From the NCBI RefSeq assembly GCF_002943465.1, contig NZ_PTQY01000005.1, positions 1 through 64,000 on the forward strand: DNA of 64,000 nucleotides. Direction: 5' to 3'. Below are positions 41,928 through 49,941 of the stretch, in pieces. A model generated the notes under the pieces. The model was not told the origin of the DNA, did no database searches, and saw only the letters and a list, made by a program, of their open reading frames with translations. This DNA is from Rhodoferax sp. TS-BS-61-7 (GTDB lineage: Bacteria > Pseudomonadota > Gammaproteobacteria > Burkholderiales > Burkholderiaceae_C). Made by a program: the position numbers and the translations under genes. Every line of letters starts with the position of its first letter. Position 1 is the stretch's first letter.

Positions 41928-42857
41928 ATGGCATTTTTTCTGGAAACTCTTCTCGGCGGCCTGATGGCGGGCATGCTGTATTCGCTGGTCGCGCTGGGCT
42001 TTGTGCTGATCTTCAAGGCCTCTGGCGTGTTCAACTTTGCGCAGGGCGCCATGGTGCTGTTTGCGGCATTGGCCATGGCCCGCTTTGCGGAATGGATTCC
42101 GCTGCACCTGGGCATTGCCAACCCGGTGGCCGCCAATGTGCTGGCGTTTATCGGGGCCGGTATGGTGATGTTTGTGGTCGCCTGGATCATCGAACGTCTG
42201 GTGCTGCGCCACCTGGTCAACCAGGAAGGCACCACGCTGCTGATGGCCACGCTGGGCATCACCTACTTCATGGAGGGTCTGGGCCAAACCATCTTTGGCA
42301 GCAGCATCTACAAGATCGACATTGGCATGCCCAAAGACCCGGTGATGATTTTGGAGAGCACCTTTGAAGGCGGCATCCTGATCAACAAGGAAGACTTTTA
42401 CGCCGCCATCATTGCCGCCGCCCTGGTGGCGCTGCTCAGCGTGTTCTTCCAGAAAACGGCCACCGGCCGGGCCCTGCGCGCCGTGGCCGATGACCACCAG
42501 GCCGCGCAATCCATCGGCATTCCGCTCAACCGCATCTGGGTCATCGTCTGGTGTGTGGCCGGTGTGGTGGCGCTGGTGGCCGGAATGATCTGGGGCAGCA
42601 AGTTGGGCGTGCAGTTTTCATTGACCACGGTGGCGCTGCGTGCCTTGCCGGTGGTGATTTTGGGCGGGCTGACCTCGGTGCCCGGCGCCATTGTGGGCGG
42701 CTTGATCATCGGTGTGGGTGAGAAGCTGTCCGAGGTGTATCTCGGGCCTTACGTGGGTGGCGGCATCGAAATCTGGTTTGCCTACGTGCTGGCGCTTGGC
42801 TTCCTCCTGATCAGGCCACAGGGTCTCTTCGGAGAGAAGATCATCGACCGCGTTTGA
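41928..42857 (+). CDS. Liv-type ABC transporter permease (LivH-like)
   Basis: This 309-residue permease has the early motif GVFNFAQGAMVLFAALAMAR and the late motif GGLTSVPGAIVGGLIIG, with eight or so hydrophobic segments. It ends in PQGLFGEKIIDRV. It pairs with the LivM-like gene starting 26 bp downstream. Confidence 0.92.
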   Translation: MAFFLETLLGGLMAGMLYSLVALGFVLIFKASGVFNFAQGAMVLFAALAMARFAEWIPLHLGIANPVAANVLAFIGAGMVMFVVAWIIERLVLRHLVNQEGTTLLMATLGITYFMEGLGQTIFGSSIYKIDIGMPKDPVMILESTFEGGILINKEDFYAAIIAAALVALLSVFFQKTATGRALRAVADDHQAAQSIGIPLNRIWVIVWCVAGVVALVAGMIWGSKLGVQFSLTTVALRALPVVILGGLTSVPGAIVGGLIIGVGEKLSEVYLGPYVGGGIEIWFAYVLALGFLLIRPQGLFGEKIIDRV

Positions 42858-42883
42858 ACCCGTTACAACGATAAGAGACAACC

Positions 42884-43960
42884 ATGTTCTACAGAGAAAA
42901 CGGCCAATTCAAAACCACCTACCGCGCGGATCAGCAGATCTTTCCGATTGCGCAGGACCGCATCGCCATCCTTGCCCTGCTGGTGGTGGCGTTTGCGGTG
43001 GTGCCTATGCTGGCCAGCGACTACATGTTCCGCGCCATCCTAATTCCCTTCTTGATCTTCTCGCTGGCCGCGGTGGGCGTGAACATTCTGGTGGGCTACT
43101 GCGGGCAAATCTCGCTGGGCTCGGGCGCCTTTATGGCGGTGGGGGCCTACGCGGCTTACAACTTCTTTGTGCGTATTGAAGGCATGCCATTGCTGGTGGC
43201 GCTGCTGCTGGGCGGGGTGAGTTCTATGCTGTTTGGCATGGTGTTTGGGTTGCCCAGCTTACGTGTGAAGGGGCTGTACCTGGCGGTGGCCACGCTGGCG
43301 GCGCAGTTTTTTGCGGACTGGATGTTTCTGCGGATTCAATGGTTTACGAACAATTCCCCATCGGGTTCGGTGTCGGTGTCCAATCTGCAGGTGTTTGGTT
43401 TCTCGTTGGAGAGCCCGGTTGCCAAGTATGTGTTTTGCCTGAGCCTGCTGGCTGTTATTGCGCTGCTGGCCAAAAACCTGGTGCGTGGCGCCGTGGGCCG
43501 CGAGTGGATGGCGATTCGCGACATGGACGTGGCGGCCGCCGTGATTGGCATTCGCCCCATGTACGCCAAGCTCAGCGCGTTTGCGGTCAGCTCCTTCATC
43601 GTGGGCGTGGCCGGTGCGCTGTGGGGCTTTATTTACCTGGGGGCCTGGGAGCCCGCAGCCTTCTCGGTAGACCAGTCGTTTCGCCTGTTGTTCATGGTCA
43701 TCATTGGTGGCATGGGTTCCATCGCCGGGGCCTTTTTTGGCGCGGCCTTTATTGTGGTGTTGCCTATTTTTCTGAGCCAGTTCCTGCCCGTGCTGGCCAG
43801 CCTGTTTGGTATCGAGATTTCCACCGCGGGTATCTCACATGCCGAGCTGATGATTTTTGGCGGTCTGATTGTGTGGTTCCTGATCGTGGAGCCGCATGGT
43901 CTGGCCAAGTTGTGGTCGATTGCCAAACAAAAACTGCGCCTCTGGCCTTTCCCCCATTAG
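42884..43960 (+). CDS. Liv-type ABC transporter permease (LivM-like)
   Basis: This 358-residue permease has a polar N-terminal extension (MFYRENGQFKTTYRADQQ). The LivM core contains GVNILVGYCGQISLGSGAFM and the cytoplasmic loop MAIRDMDVAAAVIGIRPM, with late segment VIIGGMGSIAGAFFGAAF. It lies in the middle of the operon, 61 bp before the binding-protein gene. Confidence 0.92.
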   Translation: MFYRENGQFKTTYRADQQIFPIAQDRIAILALLVVAFAVVPMLASDYMFRAILIPFLIFSLAAVGVNILVGYCGQISLGSGAFMAVGAYAAYNFFVRIEGMPLLVALLLGGVSSMLFGMVFGLPSLRVKGLYLAVATLAAQFFADWMFLRIQWFTNNSPSGSVSVSNLQVFGFSLESPVAKYVFCLSLLAVIALLAKNLVRGAVGREWMAIRDMDVAAAVIGIRPMYAKLSAFAVSSFIVGVAGALWGFIYLGAWEPAAFSVDQSFRLLFMVIIGGMGSIAGAFFGAAFIVVLPIFLSQFLPVLASLFGIEISTAGISHAELMIFGGLIVWFLIVEPHGLAKLWSIAKQKLRLWPFPH

Positions 43961-44021
43961 GGCCTTCGCGCTGGTTCCCGTGTTTTCCCCGTGCTTCAAC
44001 ACTTAATTACAGGAGAGACAA

Positions 44022-45347
44022 ATGAAGCTTTCTAAACTCGTTCTCGCAACAGTCGCGCTGGCCTCCGGGCTGGCGGCTGGCCAGGCCATGGCCCAGGCCA
44101 AGGAGCAGTTCATTCCCGTGTTGTCCTATCGTACCGGGCCGTATGCGCCCAACGGTGTGCCATGGGCCAACGGGTATGTGGACTACATCAAGCTGACCAA
44201 CGCGCGCGGTGGTATCAATGGTGTGAAGTTCTCGTTTGAAGAATGCGAGACCGGTTACGACACGGCCCGCAGCGTCGAGTGTTACGAGCGCCTGAAGGGC
44301 AAAAACGGCGGCGCCTCGTTTGTGCAGCCGCTGTCTACGGGCGCTACGTTTGCCATTACCGAGAAGGCTCCGGCCGACAAGATTTCGGTGGTGACCGTCG
44401 GTTATGGCCGCAGCGAAAGCGCAGACGGCACGGTGTTCAAGTGGAACTTCCCCATCGCCGGTACTTACTGGGTGGCGGCAGACGCCATCCTGCAGGCCAT
44501 CGCCAAGAAGGAAGGCGGATTTGACAAGCTCAAGGGCAAGAAAATTTCGCTGGTCTACCACGACAGCCCGTTTGGCAAAGAGCCCATTCCGCTGCTGCAG
44601 GAGCGTGCGGCCATGCACGGCTTCACGCTGACGCTGCTGCCCGTGACAGCACCCGGCGTGGAGCAAAAAGCCACCTGGCTGCAGGTGCGCCAGAACCGCC
44701 CAGACTTTGTCGTCCTGTGGGGCTGGGGCATTATGAACAGCACCGCCATCAAAGAAGCGCAAGCCACCGGTTACCCGCGCGAGAAGATGTATGGCGTGTG
44801 GTGGGCCGGCGCTGAGCCGGACGTGAAAGACGTGGCCGACGGTGCCAAGGGTTACAACGCAGTGACCATGCAACACGGCGCCGAACCCAACTCCAAGTTG
44901 GTGAAAGACGTGATGGCCATGGTGCACAGCAAGGGCCAAGGCACCGGACCCAAGGAAGAAGTGGGCCAGGTGCTCTACATGCGGGGTGCCATGAGCGCCA
45001 TGCTGGCCATTGAAGGTGTGCGTTCTGCGCAAGACCGCTTTGGCAAGGGCAAGGTCATGACCGGCGAACAAGTGCGCTGGGGCCTGGAAAACCTGAATCT
45101 GACCCAGCCCAAGCTGGACGCCCTGGGCTTTGCTGGCGTGATGCGCCCCATCAGCACCTCGTGTGTGGACCACATGGGCGCCTCCTGGGCCCGTATCCAT
45201 ACCTGGGATGGCAAGGCCTGGCAGTTCACGTCTGACTGGCTGCAGGGTGATGAGCAAATCATCAAACCCCTGGTCAAGAGCACGGCCGCCAAGTACGCCA
45301 CCGAGAAGAAGCTGACACCACGCACTCCCGCAGATTGCCAGAGCTAA
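44022..45347 (+). CDS. Liv-type ABC transporter periplasmic substrate-binding protein
   Basis: This 441-residue protein has a signal peptide (VLATVALASGLAAGQAMAQ). The Peripla_BP_6 domain has YRTGPYAPNGVPWANGYVDY, ARGGINGVKFSFEECETGY, VVTVGYGRSESADGTVFKW and HDSPFGKEPIPLLQ. Near the end, CVDHMGASWARIHTW is typical of the large betaproteobacterial aromatic/fatty-acid-associated subfamily. An AGGAGA-type site precedes the ATG at 44022. The ligand is unknown but probably an acid activated by the flanking CoA ligases. Confidence 0.9.
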   Translation: MKLSKLVLATVALASGLAAGQAMAQAKEQFIPVLSYRTGPYAPNGVPWANGYVDYIKLTNARGGINGVKFSFEECETGYDTARSVECYERLKGKNGGASFVQPLSTGATFAITEKAPADKISVVTVGYGRSESADGTVFKWNFPIAGTYWVAADAILQAIAKKEGGFDKLKGKKISLVYHDSPFGKEPIPLLQERAAMHGFTLTLLPVTAPGVEQKATWLQVRQNRPDFVVLWGWGIMNSTAIKEAQATGYPREKMYGVWWAGAEPDVKDVADGAKGYNAVTMQHGAEPNSKLVKDVMAMVHSKGQGTGPKEEVGQVLYMRGAMSAMLAIEGVRSAQDRFGKGKVMTGEQVRWGLENLNLTQPKLDALGFAGVMRPISTSCVDHMGASWARIHTWDGKAWQFTSDWLQGDEQIIKPLVKSTAAKYATEKKLTPRTPADCQS

Positions 45348-45349
45348 TA

Positions 45350-45408
45350 GATTGGCGGCCCGCAAGGGCTGCCAATCGACAGGCTTGTGCTGCAGGCCTG
45401 TCGATTGG
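45350..45408 (+). promoter_or_regulatory. Two mutually exclusive hairpins between binding-protein and livF genes
   Basis: Hairpin 1 is GATTGGC-g-GCCC-GCAA-GGGC-t-GCCAATC (45350-45377). Hairpin 2 pairs CCAATCGACAGGC (45372-45384) with GCCTGTCGATTGG (45396-45408), a perfect 13-bp stem. They share 45372-45377, so only one can form at a time. No T tract is present. The layout suits an mRNA-processing or stability element that lowers livF relative to the binding-protein gene. Confidence 0.7.
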
Positions 45409-45421
45409 TAAAGGCAAACCT

Positions 45422-46231
45422 ATGGACGCGAAAAACATTGTTCTCAACGTGAATGGCATCGAGGTCATTTACAACCACGTCATCCTGGTGCTCAAGGGCG
45501 TGTCGCTGCAGGTGCCCGAGGGCGGCATCGTCGCCATCTTGGGCGGCAACGGTGCAGGCAAGACCACCACCTTGCGCGCGGTGTCCAATCTGCTTGCCGG
45601 TGAGCGCGGCGCGGTGACCAAAGGCAGCATCGAGCTACGCGGCGAGCGCATCGAGAACCTGAGCCCGGCGGACCTGGTGCAGCGCGGTGTGGTGCAGGTG
45701 ATGGAAGGGCGGCATTGTTTTGCCCACCTGACGATTGAAGAAAACCTGTTGACCGGCGGCTACACGCGCAAGAGCAAGGCCGAGGTGGCGGCGAACCTGG
45801 AGAAGGTCTACGCCTACTTTCCGCGCCTCAAGACCCGCCGCACCAGCCAGGCGGCCTACACCTCCGGCGGCGAGCAGCAGATGTGCGCCATTGGCCGTGC
45901 GCTGATGGCCAACCCCAGCATGGTGCTGCTGGATGAGCCGTCCATGGGGCTGGCGCCGCAGATCGTTGAAGAAGTGTTCGAGATTGTGAAAGACCTGAAC
46001 GCCAAGGAACGTGTGACCTTTTTGCTGGCCGAGCAAAACACCAATATGGCGCTCAAGTACGCCGACTACGGCTACATCATGGAAAGCGGCCGGGTCGTGA
46101 TGGACGGTGCGGCCGAGGACCTGCGCACCAATGAGGACGTGAAAGAGTTCTACCTGGGTGTGGGCGGCGGCGAGCGCAAGAGCTTCAAGGACGTGAAAAG
46201 TTACAAACGCCGCAAACGCTGGCTGGCCTGA
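45422..46231 (+). CDS. Liv-type ABC transporter ATP-binding protein (LivF-like)
   Basis: This 269-residue ATPase starts MDAKNIVLNVN. Walker A is GGNGAGKT, signature SGGEQQMCAIGRALM, Walker B MVLLDEPSMGLAP and H-loop LLAEQNTNMA. A basic C-terminal tail (FKDVKSYKRRKRWL) extends past the usual end. The ATG at 45422 lies 13 bp after the hairpin pair; an open frame upstream crosses the hairpins and has no initiation signal. Confidence 0.9.
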   Translation: MDAKNIVLNVNGIEVIYNHVILVLKGVSLQVPEGGIVAILGGNGAGKTTTLRAVSNLLAGERGAVTKGSIELRGERIENLSPADLVQRGVVQVMEGRHCFAHLTIEENLLTGGYTRKSKAEVAANLEKVYAYFPRLKTRRTSQAAYTSGGEQQMCAIGRALMANPSMVLLDEPSMGLAPQIVEEVFEIVKDLNAKERVTFLLAEQNTNMALKYADYGYIMESGRVVMDGAAEDLRTNEDVKEFYLGVGGGERKSFKDVKSYKRRKRWLA

Positions 46232-46234
46232 CTT

Positions 46235-46289
46235 GCTATGGTTTTAGTAGCTGTTTGCGCATATTCCACGTGGGCTAGAGCCCTAAAAC
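46235..46289 (+). repeat. Dispersed ~55-bp intergenic repeat, copy 8
   Basis: The copy reads GCTATGGTTTTAGTAGC, then TGTTTGCGCATATTCCACGT, then GGGCTAGAGCCCTAAAA. It fills the gap between the livF stop (46231) and the PaaK-like gene start (46316), inside an otherwise co-directional operon. Confidence 0.87.
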
Positions 46290-46315
46290 ACCCTTAAACC
46301 CCTCGGCAGACCACC

Positions 46316-47569
46316 ATGACCCGACCCTACGACGCCCTGGAAACCCGCTCCCCCGACGCCCGCGAAGCCGCGCTGATGGCGGCCCTGCCCGCGCAGGTGG
46401 CCTATGCCCAGCGCCAGGCCCCGGCCTTCGCCCGCATTCTGGACGGTGTGGATGCCACGCAGGTGGTGGACCGCGCCGCGCTGGCCCGGCTGCCCGTCAC
46501 ACGCAAGTCGGAGTTGCAGGCCCTGCAGCAGGCCGCACGGGCCGAAGGCGGCAGCGTGTTTGGTGGCTTCAGCGCGCTGGGGTTTGGCGCCGCCATGCCA
46601 CGTGTGTTTGCCAGCCCGGGGCCGATCTATGAACCCGAAGGTACGGGCCAGGACTATTGGCGCATGGCACGCGCTATCTATGCCGCGGGCTTTCGACCGG
46701 GCGAGTTGATCCACAACAGTTTCAGTTACCACTTTGTGCCGGCCGGCTCGATGATGGAAACCGGCGCCCACGCGCTGGGTTGCACTGTGTTCCCCGGCGG
46801 CACTGGCCAGACCGAGCAGCAGGTGCAAGCCATGCGCGAGCTGCAGCCCGCGGGTTACATCGGCACGCCCAGTTTTCTGAAGATCATTCTGGAAAAAGCG
46901 GCCGAGATGGGCGTGACCATTCCCAGCGTGACCAAGGCCATGTTTGGCGGCGAGGCGTTTCCGCCCAGCTTGCGCGACTGGTTCAGCGCCCAGGGCGTGG
47001 ACGGTTATCAGTGTTACGCCACGGCCGACCTGGGCCTGATTGCCTACGAGACCACGGCCCGCGAGGGCCTGGTGCTGGACGAAGGCGTGGTGGTGGAAAT
47101 TGTGCGCCCCGGGACCGGCGATCCGGTGGCGGAAGGCGAAGTGGGCGAGGTGGTGGTGACCACTCTAAGCGCAGGCTACCCGCTGGTGCGTTTTGGCACG
47201 GGGGATTTGTCGGCCGTGCTGGCCGGGCCGTGCCCGACGGGCCGCACCAACACCCGCATCAAGGGCTGGATGGGCCGGGCCGACCAGACCACCAAGGTGC
47301 GTGGCATGTTTGTGCACCCCAAACAAGTAGACGAGATTGCCAAACGTTTCCCCGAAGTAGGCCGCGCCCGGCTGGTGGTGAGCGGTGAGATGGCCAGCGA
47401 CGCCATGGCCTTGCACATCGAGGTGTTGGGCAGCCCGGACGGGCTGGCCAGCCGGGTGGGCGAGGCGATTCGGGACGTGACTAAGCTGCGCGGTGACGTG
47501 GTGCTGGTGGCGCCCGGCAGCCTGCCCAACGACGGCAAGGTGATCGAGGATGCCCGCAGCTATCGCTAG
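46316..47569 (+). CDS. PaaK-like phenylacetate-CoA ligase family protein
   Basis: This 417-residue adenylate-forming enzyme lies after the Liv genes. Recognisable elements are YATADLGLIAYET (aryl-binding and YGATE-like motif), the hinge GWMGRADQTTKVRGMFVHP and the C-terminal Lys region (LPNDGKVIEDAR). The usual Ser/Thr/Gly P-loop (SSGTTGKP) is replaced by a segment near ASPGPIYEPEG, as in a divergent PaaK branch. It probably acts on an aryl- or acyl acid imported by the transporter. Such ligases are often involved in degradation of aromatic acids. Confidence 0.82.
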   Translation: MTRPYDALETRSPDAREAALMAALPAQVAYAQRQAPAFARILDGVDATQVVDRAALARLPVTRKSELQALQQAARAEGGSVFGGFSALGFGAAMPRVFASPGPIYEPEGTGQDYWRMARAIYAAGFRPGELIHNSFSYHFVPAGSMMETGAHALGCTVFPGGTGQTEQQVQAMRELQPAGYIGTPSFLKIILEKAAEMGVTIPSVTKAMFGGEAFPPSLRDWFSAQGVDGYQCYATADLGLIAYETTAREGLVLDEGVVVEIVRPGTGDPVAEGEVGEVVVTTLSAGYPLVRFGTGDLSAVLAGPCPTGRTNTRIKGWMGRADQTTKVRGMFVHPKQVDEIAKRFPEVGRARLVVSGEMASDAMALHIEVLGSPDGLASRVGEAIRDVTKLRGDVVLVAPGSLPNDGKVIEDARSYR

Positions 47570-47772
47570 GGCAGCGGTTGCAGTGCAAGCACCGATAAGG
47601 GTTTTCCCGAGCTGTTGAACACCACAGTTACCAAGCGGTGCAGGCGTGGATAACCTTCGTTCGGCGCATTCTAGATTTCACATCTTTAATACCCCTGCCC
47701 ACTAGGTGCTTTCCGCATGACAGCGGGCAGTGGTGCAAGCTAGACTGCACACATTAACTAGGAGACTGACCC

Positions 47773-48744
47773 ATGAAAAAACTACTCGTCGTTGTGGCCG
47801 CAATGGCTGCTGTTGGTGCCCAGGCACAAGACTTCCCGTCCAAGCCCATTTCCATCGTGGTGCCCTTCGCTGCAGGCGGTCCTACCGACCGTGTGGCCCG
47901 TGACCTGGCCGAAGCCATGCGCAAGCCCCTGGGCGGCGTGAGCATCATCATCGACAACGTGGCCGGCGCCGGCAGCTCCATCGGTTCCAACAAGGTGGCC
48001 AAGGCCGCTCCCGATGGTTACACCCTGCTGGTGAACCACATCGCCATGGGCACCATGCCTTCGCTGTTGCGCAACATGCCGTTCAAGGTCGAGTCTGACT
48101 TTGAGTACGTGGGCATGATCAACGACGTGCCCATGACCCTGATTGGCCGCCCCACGCTGCCCGCCCAGAACTACAAAGACCTGAGCGGCTGGATTGCGCA
48201 GAACAAGGGCAAGATCAACCTGGGTAACGCCGGCATCGGTTCTGCCTCCCACCTGTGTGGTTTGCTGTTCCAGAACGCCGTGGCCACCGACATGACCACC
48301 ATCCCCTACAAGGGCACGGCCCCCGCCATGACCGACCTGATGGGCGGCCAGATTGACCTGATGTGTGACCAGACCACCAACACCACACAGCAGATCGAAG
48401 GCAAAAAGGTCATTGCCTATGCCGTGACCACCGCCAAGCCCCTGACCACCCCCGCCCTCAAGAGCCTGCCCACGTTGCAAGACTCTGGCCTGAAGGGTTT
48501 TGAAGTCACCATCTGGCACGGAATTTATGCCCCCAAGGGCACCCCCGCCGACGTGTTGACCAAGCTGAACGCCGCCTTGAAGACCGCTTTGAAGGACCCC
48601 GAGTTCATCAAGAAACAAGAGGCTTTGGGCGCTGTGGTGATTACCGACAAACGTGTTGAGCCGGCGGAACACAAGAAATTTGTGGCTGCTGAAATCGCCA
48701 AGTGGAGCCCTGTGATCAAGGCCGCGGGCGTCTACGCCGACTAA
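47773..48744 (+). CDS. Bug-family (TctC-like) periplasmic substrate-binding protein
   Basis: This 323-residue protein has a signal peptide (LLVVVAAMAAVGAQAQ). The Bug/TctC fold shows IVVPFAAGGPTDRVARDLAE, NVAGAGSSIGSN, AAPDGYTLLVN and GIYAPKGTPADVL. Such proteins bind carboxylates for tripartite tricarboxylate transporters or act alone, and no tctA/tctB genes are nearby. AGGAGA lies about 6 bp before the ATG at 47773. The ligand is unknown. A hairpin-terminator follows. Confidence 0.9.
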   Translation: MKKLLVVVAAMAAVGAQAQDFPSKPISIVVPFAAGGPTDRVARDLAEAMRKPLGGVSIIIDNVAGAGSSIGSNKVAKAAPDGYTLLVNHIAMGTMPSLLRNMPFKVESDFEYVGMINDVPMTLIGRPTLPAQNYKDLSGWIAQNKGKINLGNAGIGSASHLCGLLFQNAVATDMTTIPYKGTAPAMTDLMGGQIDLMCDQTTNTTQQIEGKKVIAYAVTTAKPLTTPALKSLPTLQDSGLKGFEVTIWHGIYAPKGTPADVLTKLNAALKTALKDPEFIKKQEALGAVVITDKRVEPAEHKKFVAAEIAKWSPVIKAAGVYAD

Positions 48745-48783
48745 GCCCCCGTCTTTTAGCCCCGTCTGGGGCTGAGACCCTCC

Positions 48784-48824
48784 ATCGTCTGGTGGCGCCT
48801 AGGTGCCCCAGACGATTTCTTTTT
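48784..48824 (+). terminator. Rho-independent terminator overlapping the DUF1840 gene stop
   Basis: ATCGTCTGG (48784-48792) pairs with CCAGACGAT (48808-48816), followed by TTCTTTTT. It terminates the Bug-type gene (stop 48744) while its 3' arm and T tract lie in the last codons of the convergent DUF1840 gene. A weaker hairpin AGCCCC-GTCT-GGGGCT stands just before it at 48758-48773. Confidence 0.75.
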
Positions 48825-49128
48825 GGGCCTTCAGGCTGCGTTGCAGCATGTCCAGCAAGGGCGTGGCGCGCTGGCGCAGCGAGATACCGGCTACCTGGGT
48901 GTCCTCGCCGTTCGCCTGTGCGTCGCGTGCGGCCTGGGCGCGCTGGGCGTCTTCGGCGGCAATCGCCGCTTCCAGTGCCGCTTTGGCAGCCGGCATGTCC
49001 TCAGGCAAGAGGATGCCTCTGGCCGGGGCCCCTTCCTCGAACTTGCCCCAGATCTGCAGGATCTGGCGACCATTGGGTTCGAGCATGATGACGTCGCTGG
49101 TGACCTTGGATTTGAACTTGTAGAGCAT
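48799..49128 (-). CDS. DUF1840 domain-containing protein
   Basis: This 109-residue cytoplasmic protein opens MLYKFKSKVTSDVIMLEPN, then GRQILQIWGKF, and has ARGILLPEDMPAAKAALEAA, matching DUF1840. This family is common in betaproteobacteria and has no known function. The ATG at 49128 is chosen because the family always begins MLYKFKS. It is divergent from the PHA-system gene, 76 bp away. Confidence 0.88.
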   Translation of the reverse strand: MLYKFKSKVTSDVIMLEPNGRQILQIWGKFEEGAPARGILLPEDMPAAKAALEAAIAAEDAQRAQAARDAQANGEDTQVAGISLRQRATPLLDMLQRSLKAQKEIVWGT

Positions 49129-49204
49129 GGCGATGGACCCCGGTTTTATGGTGCAATGTGCCCACCCTTTTACCCCAAACACAAATCACCCGAGGAGCAG
49201 CACC

Positions 49205-49531
49205 GTGGCAGACCTTCACCTTCTTCGCGAACACAGCCTGGGCCTGGCCGGTGCCCGCAAAATTGCCTTCGAGTGGGCCGAGCAGGTGGAGCAGGAGTTC
49301 GACATGGAATGTGTCTACACCGAAGGCAAGACCGAAGACGAGGTGAGTTTCAAGCGCTCGGGTGTGAACGGCACCTTGTTGGTGACCCAAGACCAGTTCG
49401 AGCTGAACGCCAAGTTGGGCTTTCTGCTGGGCGCATTCAAGGACAAGATCGAGGCCGAAATTGTCAAGAATCTGGACCAGTTGCTGGCCCCCAAGGCCGC
49501 CAAGCCCAAAGCAGCGGCGAAAAAAAAGTAG
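49205..49531 (+). CDS. Polyhydroxyalkanoic-acid-system protein (GTG start)
   Basis: This 108-residue protein (VADLHLLREHSLGLAGARK, then FDMECVYTEGKTEDEVSFKR) fits the PHA_gran_rgn family of putative polyhydroxyalkanoate granule proteins. GTG at 49205 has GAGGAG 6-7 bp upstream; a longer frame has no site. The Lys/Ala-rich C-terminus (APKAAKPKAAAKKK) resembles the tail of phasins. A terminator whose 3' arm is also the start of repeat copy 9 follows. Confidence 0.78.
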   Translation: MADLHLLREHSLGLAGARKIAFEWAEQVEQEFDMECVYTEGKTEDEVSFKRSGVNGTLLVTQDQFELNAKLGFLLGAFKDKIEAEIVKNLDQLLAPKAAKPKAAAKKK

Positions 49532-49550
49532 CGTAAAACGCTACTTTTTT
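49521..49550 (+). terminator. Terminator fused to repeat copy 9
   Basis: AGTAGCG-TAAAA-CGCTACT is a perfect 7-bp stem with an A run before and TTTTT after it. It overlaps the last codons of the PHA-system gene, and its 3' arm (GCTAC) is the first part of the following repeat copy. Confidence 0.85.
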
Positions 49551-49593
49551 GATAGCTGCTTGCGCAGTAGCTATGCGGGCTAGGGCCTGATTT
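49540..49593 (+). repeat. Dispersed ~55-bp intergenic repeat, copy 9
   Basis: The copy reads GCTACTTTTTTGATAGC, then TGCTTGCGCAGTAGCTATGC, then GGGCTAGGGCCTGATTT. Its right end provides the first two bases of the ACBP stop codon (TTA on the plus strand at 49592-49594, TAA on the minus strand). It lies between convergent genes. Confidence 0.86.
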
Positions 49594-49846
49594 AGCTCAA
49601 AGATTCGATCAGATCGATGTATTGCTGCATCGCCTCGTCGTTGCTGATGCCCTTGAAGCCATTCCAGGCATCCCACTTGGCGCGGCCCACCATGTCGGCA
49701 AAGCCGGGTTTCTTTTCGGCGTTGTCGCCGGCGGTGGCTTGTTTGTAGAGCGCATAGATCTTGAGCAGGGTGCCGTTGTCGGGGCGCTCGCTCAGGTTTT
49801 TGGAATTTGCAACGGCGGCTTCAAAAGCGGCTTTCAGGTCGGCCAT
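49592..49846 (-). CDS. Acyl-CoA-binding protein (ACBP)
   Basis: The 84-residue protein has the ACBP fold signatures DNGTLLKIYALYKQATAGD and GRAKWDAWNGFKGISNDEA, with the conserved Tyr-Lys-Gln and Lys-Trp pairs that bind the acyl-CoA adenine. It carries long-chain acyl-CoA in the cytoplasm. The start MADLKAAF is favoured over an upstream M at 49858. It is divergent from the wax ester synthase gene, fitting a role in supplying acyl-CoA to storage-lipid synthesis. Confidence 0.93.
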   Translation of the reverse strand: MADLKAAFEAAVANSKNLSERPDNGTLLKIYALYKQATAGDNAEKKPGFADMVGRAKWDAWNGFKGISNDEAMQQYIDLIESLS

Positions 49847-49941
49847 GGTGTTCTCCATTGATGGTTACCCGCGTATCTTACGGTGCGTTTTCACTGCAGA
49901 ATAGGCAAGCACCCCCAACCCCTGTTCAGCCCGGAGAATCC

